NCBI GenBank assembly: GCA_964605705.1
Contig: CAZSDW010000054.1
Location: 1 to 18,525, forward strand
DNA: 18,525 nucleotides
Direction of reading: 5' to 3'
From: CAZSDW01 sp964605705
GTDB taxonomy: Bacteria; Fidelibacterota; UBA2242
Part shown: piece by piece, positions 14,929 to 18,525 of the stretch
Layout of the letters: each line of letters begins with the position of its first letter
Numbering within the stretch: the stretch's first letter is position 1
Position numbers and translations under genes: made by a program
Notes under the pieces: model-generated
The model's database searches: none
Seen by the model: the letters and a program-made list of their open reading frames with translations, nothing else
Told to the model about the DNA's origin: nothing

Positions 14929-16059
14929 ATGCTATCATATTATCGTAATTTACTGTATGATAGTATCCGGATTAATGAATTCAAAAAGGCTATTAGAAGC
15001 TTAATCGATAAAAATTCAGTTGTCGCTGAAATCGGATTTGGATTGGGCACCTATTCCTTTTTTGCTGCAATGAATCATGCCAAAGCAATCTATGCAATCG
15101 AAAAAGGAGAAGTTTTTTCGATTGGAAAAGAGATCGCTGGAAGAAATGGTTTCCGTGATAAAATTACCTTTTATCATTCGCATTCGAAAAATGTCCAACT
15201 ACCAGAAAAAGTCGATTTCATTATCATGGAAGATTACACTCCTATGTTTAACTACCAGGGACTATTTGAGACAATAGTCGATACAAGGCAACGTTTTTTA
15301 AAAAGCAGCGGCAAATTTATTCCAAACGGTTTCGTTCTAAAATTCGCGCTTGTCGAATATCCGGAGCTGTATAAAAACCTCGCTCCCGATAATTGGACAG
15401 ACACAAATGCTTATGATATTAATTGGGAATATACAACTGAACTGATTTTTAACCAGGCTCACTATGCGAGTAGTCCGGGAATAAAAATGCTGTCTGACGA
15501 GATAACTCTCAGAAATATCGATCTGATAAATTGTGAAGATATTGTCTTTAATTTTTCGAATCAGATTCAAGTGACCGATGCTGGGATTATACACGGAATT
15601 ATCGGATGGTGGGACTGTTGGTTTACACCAGACCAATATTTTTCCAATTCACCCAATGCGCCAGCGAATACCTGGGGACAGATGTTTTTTCCCTTCCGCT
15701 ACCCGGTAAAAGTTGTGAAAAATGATGTGATCACTGTTGACTTTAACAGTTATCATTCCAAGTACACAGAAGATATTAATTATCGTTGGGCGTTGAAATT
15801 TAAAAATAACCAACAGGAACATAATACTTTCATTAGTAAAATTTTTAATCGAGATGCTATTGATAAATTTAATCCCGAAAGAAGTCCTGAATTAAACTCC
15901 AATGGCAAAATCGTCAATTATATCTTAAGCAATGTCGATGGGACAAGATCGGTAAAAGATATTGCTGTAAATTTATATGAACAATTCCCAAAACAATTTC
16001 CTTCAATTGAGCAGGCAATCGTTAAAATCAATGATATTCTGAGAGAATTTACCCAATAA
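14929..16059 (+). CDS. PRMT-like methyltransferase with C-terminal PqqD-like domain
   Basis: A 376-residue protein. Residues 30-140 form a SAM-binding Rossmann fold: VAEIGFGLGTYSFFAA (32-47) is motif I and YAIEKGE (55-61) is the acidic SAM contact. IMEDYTPMFNYQGLF (99-113) sits where protein arginine methyltransferases have their double-E loop. Residues 210-295 follow the PRMT beta-barrel layout, including HGIIGWWDCWF and a TWGQ (248-251) at the THW-loop position. The first Glu is kept (Glu101) but the second is Gln110 and the THW His is replaced, so arginine methylation is doubtful. Residues 306-375 (GKIVNYILSNVDGTRSVKDI ... INDILREF) resemble a PqqD-type winged helix, fused in frame. The fused recognition domain suggests a peptide or protein substrate. 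It lies 1 nt after the HprK-like gene; a 129-nt spacer follows. Confidence 0.8.
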   Translation: MLSYYRNLLYDSIRINEFKKAIRSLIDKNSVVAEIGFGLGTYSFFAAMNHAKAIYAIEKGEVFSIGKEIAGRNGFRDKITFYHSHSKNVQLPEKVDFIIMEDYTPMFNYQGLFETIVDTRQRFLKSSGKFIPNGFVLKFALVEYPELYKNLAPDNWTDTNAYDINWEYTTELIFNQAHYASSPGIKMLSDEITLRNIDLINCEDIVFNFSNQIQVTDAGIIHGIIGWWDCWFTPDQYFSNSPNAPANTWGQMFFPFRYPVKVVKNDVITVDFNSYHSKYTEDINYRWALKFKNNQQEHNTFISKIFNRDAIDKFNPERSPELNSNGKIVNYILSNVDGTRSVKDIAVNLYEQFPKQFPSIEQAIVKINDILREFTQ

Positions 16060-16188
16060 TTTTACTGATTTTCTGATAAAAGTTGGTGATATTCTAATCA
16101 TCACCAATAGAGGGCAGCTCACAATTATGAATGTTTATTGTGACTGAGGACGGCGGAGCCGTATTTAGACGAAAATATTTCTGAATCC
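16060..16188 (+). promoter_or_regulatory. Structured 129-nt spacer with three hairpins before the ABC exporter
   Basis: This is the only sizeable spacer in the distal half of the locus. It contains three inverted repeats: TTGGTGAT/ATCACCAA (16083-16090 and 16100-16107), TCACAAT/ATTGTGA (16119-16125 and 16137-16143), and ACGGC/GCCGT with a 3-nt loop (16150-16162). None is followed by a convincing T-run. It may be an RNA-processing or partial-termination region setting the exporter apart from the upstream genes, or a regulatory leader. A 17-codon frame (ATG 16131, stop 16182-16184) is present but has no ribosome site. Confidence 0.4.
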
Positions 16189-17010
16189 ATGCAGCCAAAT
16201 CTGACGATAATAAAAGCAGATCAACACCGTTTTTCAATTCCTTTCAAAGAATTGAATCAGTATCGGGATTTACTATTTTTCCTGGTTTGGAAAAATTTCA
16301 TTGTCAAATATAAACAAACCCTGATTGGTATTTCCTGGGCAATTATTCAACCGGTGACTCAAATGGTTATATTCTCGATTCTTTTTGGCAGATTTGCGAA
16401 AATACCATCCGATAATGTCCCTTACCCAATCTTTGTATATTCCGCCTTAATTCCCTGGACTTTCTTCGCCAATTCAATATCTGCGTGCAACAATTCAATT
16501 ATCAATCATGCCGGTCTGATCAATAAAGTCTATTTTCCCCGGCTATTAATTCCATTGAGTGCGATCGGCAGTCAATTGATCGATTTCGGTCTATCATTCA
16601 CTGTTTTAATTGGAATTATGATCTTCTACCATTTTTCAGTTTCATGGGAATTTTTAATGATATTGCCTCTTATCTTTCTGACAATTTTTACCGCAATCGG
16701 ATTTGGGACACTGATTGCCGCTCTTTCAGGAATTTATAGAGATATCCGGCACATTATTCCCTTTATACTAACAATCTGGATGTTCGTGACTCCGGTCATT
16801 TATCCGCCGTCACTGCTTAGTTCCAGATATGAATTTATCATTTACCTTAATCCATTATCCGGAATTGTTACCGGCTTCCGTTCTGCAATTTTAAACCAAG
16901 CATTCAACTGGAACTCACTGGCATTCGCGTTAATCATGTCATGTTTGTTCTTTGCTATCGGGATTTATTATTTTAACAAATCAGAGGACCGATTTGCGGA
17001 TGTTGTCTAA
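16189..17010 (+). CDS. wzm: ABC-2 type polysaccharide export permease (Wzm-like)
   Basis: A 273-residue inner-membrane permease with six hydrophobic spans, of usual family length. The basic, amphipathic N-terminal segment (YRDLLFFLVWKNFIVKYKQT, 25-43) and IGISWAIIQP (46-55) are typical of Wzm/TagG/KpsM-type permeases. So are NKVYFPRLLIPLS (112-124), IYRDIRHI (182-189) and TPVIYPPS (201-208). With its ATPase it should move a lipid-linked glycan across the inner membrane. The stop at 17010 is one base before the ATPase ATG at 17012, the usual wzm-wzt coupling. The symbol reflects family role, not orthology to a particular species. Its presence beside Wzy/Wzz-type genes is noteworthy because the two export routes are usually alternatives. 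Confidence 0.9.
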   Translation: MQPNLTIIKADQHRFSIPFKELNQYRDLLFFLVWKNFIVKYKQTLIGISWAIIQPVTQMVIFSILFGRFAKIPSDNVPYPIFVYSALIPWTFFANSISACNNSIINHAGLINKVYFPRLLIPLSAIGSQLIDFGLSFTVLIGIMIFYHFSVSWEFLMILPLIFLTIFTAIGFGTLIAALSGIYRDIRHIIPFILTIWMFVTPVIYPPSLLSSRYEFIIYLNPLSGIVTGFRSAILNQAFNWNSLAFALIMSCLFFAIGIYYFNKSEDRFADVV

Positions 17011-17011
17011 T

Positions 17012-18274
17012 ATGGAAAAACCGGAAACGATCATTCATATTGAACATCTGTCAAAGCAGTATCGACTGGGTCAAAAAATCGTTTTTGATACTATGCGGGA
17101 TAGAATTATCGGATTATTCCGTAAAGATCATAATATAACAATATCGTCTGATAAAAATAAAGTTATTCAAGCGCTGGAAGATTTCAATCTGACGGTAAAC
17201 TCCGGTGAGGTTCTGGGCATTATTGGTTTCAACGGTTCCGGTAAAAGTACTCTGTTAAAATTGATCAGCCGTATCACACCGCCCAGTGCCGGAGAAATTC
17301 ATATCCAGGGTACTGTATCATCGCTGCTGGATATTGGACTGGGATTCCACCCTGATTTGACCGGACGTGAAAATATCTACCTGAACGGGGCTATATTAGG
17401 AATGAAGCGGTCCGAGATTAAAACGAAATTTGCCGACATTGTTGCATTTTCCGGAATCGATGAAAAATTTCTGGACACTCCCGTCAAACGCTATTCCAGT
17501 GGAATGTACGTGCGATTAGCCTTTTCCATTGCCGCCCATCTGGATTCAGATATTCTGTTAATTGATGAGGTGCTGGCGGTCGGCGATTACGAATTTCAGA
17601 AAAAGTGCCTGGACAAAATTGATAATATTACTCAAAGTAAGCGGACCGTTTTATTTGTCAGTCATAATCTGGCGGCTATTGAACGACTATGCACTCGCAC
17701 GATTGTCATTAATGCCGGAAAGAAAGTATTCGACGGCAAAACATCCGAAGCAATCGAACATTATTACAATTTACATAAACGGCAATCAGTCCCTGATAAT
17801 TTATTATCACCGGATATTATTCGCTCTGGTAACGGTGATGTTAAATTTAAGAAAATTCAGATCCTTGATGAGGATTTGAATCTGAAACCTGATGTCTCCA
17901 CTGGCGATAATTTCACCATTAAAATAGATTTAGACGTTCAACAACGAATATTAAATCCGAAAATCGCGGTTTATGTTAAAAACAATCTGGGACAAACACT
18001 CTTCCGATTATATAATATTGATTCCCAGCAATGTCTGGGCTGTATTGAAAACCACATTTCCATATATTGTCATATAAAAAGCATTCCTCTTCTACCAGGT
18101 AATTACTACCTGAATCTTTGGATTGCCGATCAATTTGAAGTTCATGATTTTATCGAACATGCTTACGATTTGGTGATTCATGAAAATGAAAAAGTCAGTA
18201 GTAATAAAATATCTGATACACATGCAGGGAATGTTTTTGTGAAGCATGAGTGGGATATTAGATCTTCTGTGTAG
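17012..18274 (+). CDS. wzt: ABC exporter ATPase with C-terminal Wzt-type glycan-binding domain
   Basis: A 420-residue ATPase. The start is taken at ATG 17012, directly after the permease stop; in-frame ATGs at 17000 or 16952 would overlap the permease and add unrelated residues. The nucleotide-binding domain spans 1-255: Walker A GFNGSGKST (72-80), signature YSSGM (161-165), Walker B ILLIDE (181-186) and H-loop His218. LLDIGLGFHPDLTGRENIYL (105-124) is diagnostic of the Wzt/TagH/RfbB group. Residues 265-415 form a beta-rich C-terminal domain (VKFKKIQILDEDLN ... LLPGNYYLNLWIADQFEVHD) like the Wzt cargo domain that recognises the modified end of the exported glycan. In Wzt systems that end is often methylated or phosphorylated, which is suggestive given the methyltransferase and kinase-like genes just upstream. 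It is the last gene of the run. Confidence 0.92.
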   Translation: MEKPETIIHIEHLSKQYRLGQKIVFDTMRDRIIGLFRKDHNITISSDKNKVIQALEDFNLTVNSGEVLGIIGFNGSGKSTLLKLISRITPPSAGEIHIQGTVSSLLDIGLGFHPDLTGRENIYLNGAILGMKRSEIKTKFADIVAFSGIDEKFLDTPVKRYSSGMYVRLAFSIAAHLDSDILLIDEVLAVGDYEFQKKCLDKIDNITQSKRTVLFVSHNLAAIERLCTRTIVINAGKKVFDGKTSEAIEHYYNLHKRQSVPDNLLSPDIIRSGNGDVKFKKIQILDEDLNLKPDVSTGDNFTIKIDLDVQQRILNPKIAVYVKNNLGQTLFRLYNIDSQQCLGCIENHISIYCHIKSIPLLPGNYYLNLWIADQFEVHDFIEHAYDLVIHENEKVSSNKISDTHAGNVFVKHEWDIRSSV

Positions 18275-18525
18275 ACATATAGAAATGTTCCAGGCAATGT
18301 ACATTGATGAACGTTATAACATTTCCCTATAAAAGATTTGAAATACATTTGGTAAGTATCCAGCAAGCAAGCTCCTTGTTAAAAAATCATCTGATAGGAA
18401 ATTCTGTCAGAGCATCATTAATTTTCTACATCATCAAATACCAACATCTATACATAAGTTTTTGAATTTGATAAGCCAATCTCCAAAAAGCGCACAACAT
18501 CAATTAATGTGATTAAATTGCCTGC
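18275..18525. other. Window end without a supported gene
   Basis: These 251 AT-rich bases contain no convincing gene. An 8-bp inverted repeat, GAAATGTT/AACATTTC (18282-18289 and 18318-18325), follows the ATPase, but its 28-nt loop and lack of a T-run make it a poor terminator. A 52-codon plus-strand frame (ATG 18307) has no ribosome site and no recognisable motif. The region may be the leader of a gene beyond the edge. Confidence 0.5.

Noticed and set aside
16119..16143. TCACAAT/ATTGTGA read as a CRP-type operator
   Set aside because: The CRP site has TGTGA first and TCACA second; here the order is reversed and the spacing is 11 nt.
18307..18465. 52-codon plus-strand frame after the ABC ATPase
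   Set aside because: No ribosome site, no recognisable motif, and AT-rich random-looking composition.
1..18525. CRISPR arrays, insertion sequences, integrases or toxin-antitoxin pairs
   Set aside because: No regularly spaced repeats, transposase or recombinase motifs, or paired small toxin/antitoxin genes were found on either strand.

Overview
The window looks like a metagenome-assembled scaffold from a Gram-negative bacterium. It carries signal-peptide exported proteins, a Wza-like export protein, a Wzz/BY-kinase with a periplasmic peptidoglycan-binding-type tail, and a Wzm/Wzt ABC exporter. The secreted C69 dipeptidase, moderate-to-low GC and the Met-type tRNA without encoded CCA fit the wider FCB group (Bacteroidota, Calditrichota, Marinimicrobia-like lineages). 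That placement is an inference from gene content, not a marker-gene result. A run of exactly 100 N marks a scaffold join.

Layout. (1) 1-1604, minus strand: a secreted C69-family dipeptidase, complete except possibly for the last base of its stop. (2) 1735-2154: a tRNA(CAU) gene, a 55-bp duplication on either side of the 100-N gap, a broken second copy of the tRNA 3' half split by a 23-nt hairpin, and a 13-bp perfect terminator stem. (3) 2245-3708: a class V aminotransferase (cysteine desulfurase-like), facing a small minus-strand zinc-ribbon protein at 3727-3903. (4) 3904-4565: AT-rich DNA with a possible decayed gene and a plausible promoter. (5) 4566-18274: thirteen genes on the plus strand, mostly tightly spaced or overlapping, forming a surface-polysaccharide export locus.

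How the plus-strand locus fits together. A cyclic-nucleotide-binding/FHA protein, a radical SAM enzyme and a stand-alone receiver domain come first. They are followed by a double-unit Poly_export/SLBB protein and a 1059-residue Wzz/BY-kinase with a third membrane span and two SPOR-like periplasmic modules. Next are two paralogous one-span membrane proteins, an O-antigen ligase/Wzy-type polymerase, and a coupled trio: a PqqD-like protein, an HPr-kinase-like ATPase, and a PRMT-like methyltransferase carrying its own C-terminal PqqD-like domain. The locus ends with a Wzm permease and a Wzt ATPase that has a C-terminal carbohydrate-binding-type domain. No glycosyltransferase, initiating sugar-phosphate transferase or Wzx flippase lies in the window, so glycan assembly genes must be elsewhere.

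The most unusual parts are the BY-kinase/SPOR fusion and the PqqD / HprK-like / PRMT-PqqD cassette. The cassette looks like a peptide- or protein-modifying unit embedded in a polysaccharide operon. These are architecture-level inferences from motifs read by eye; no database search was possible.
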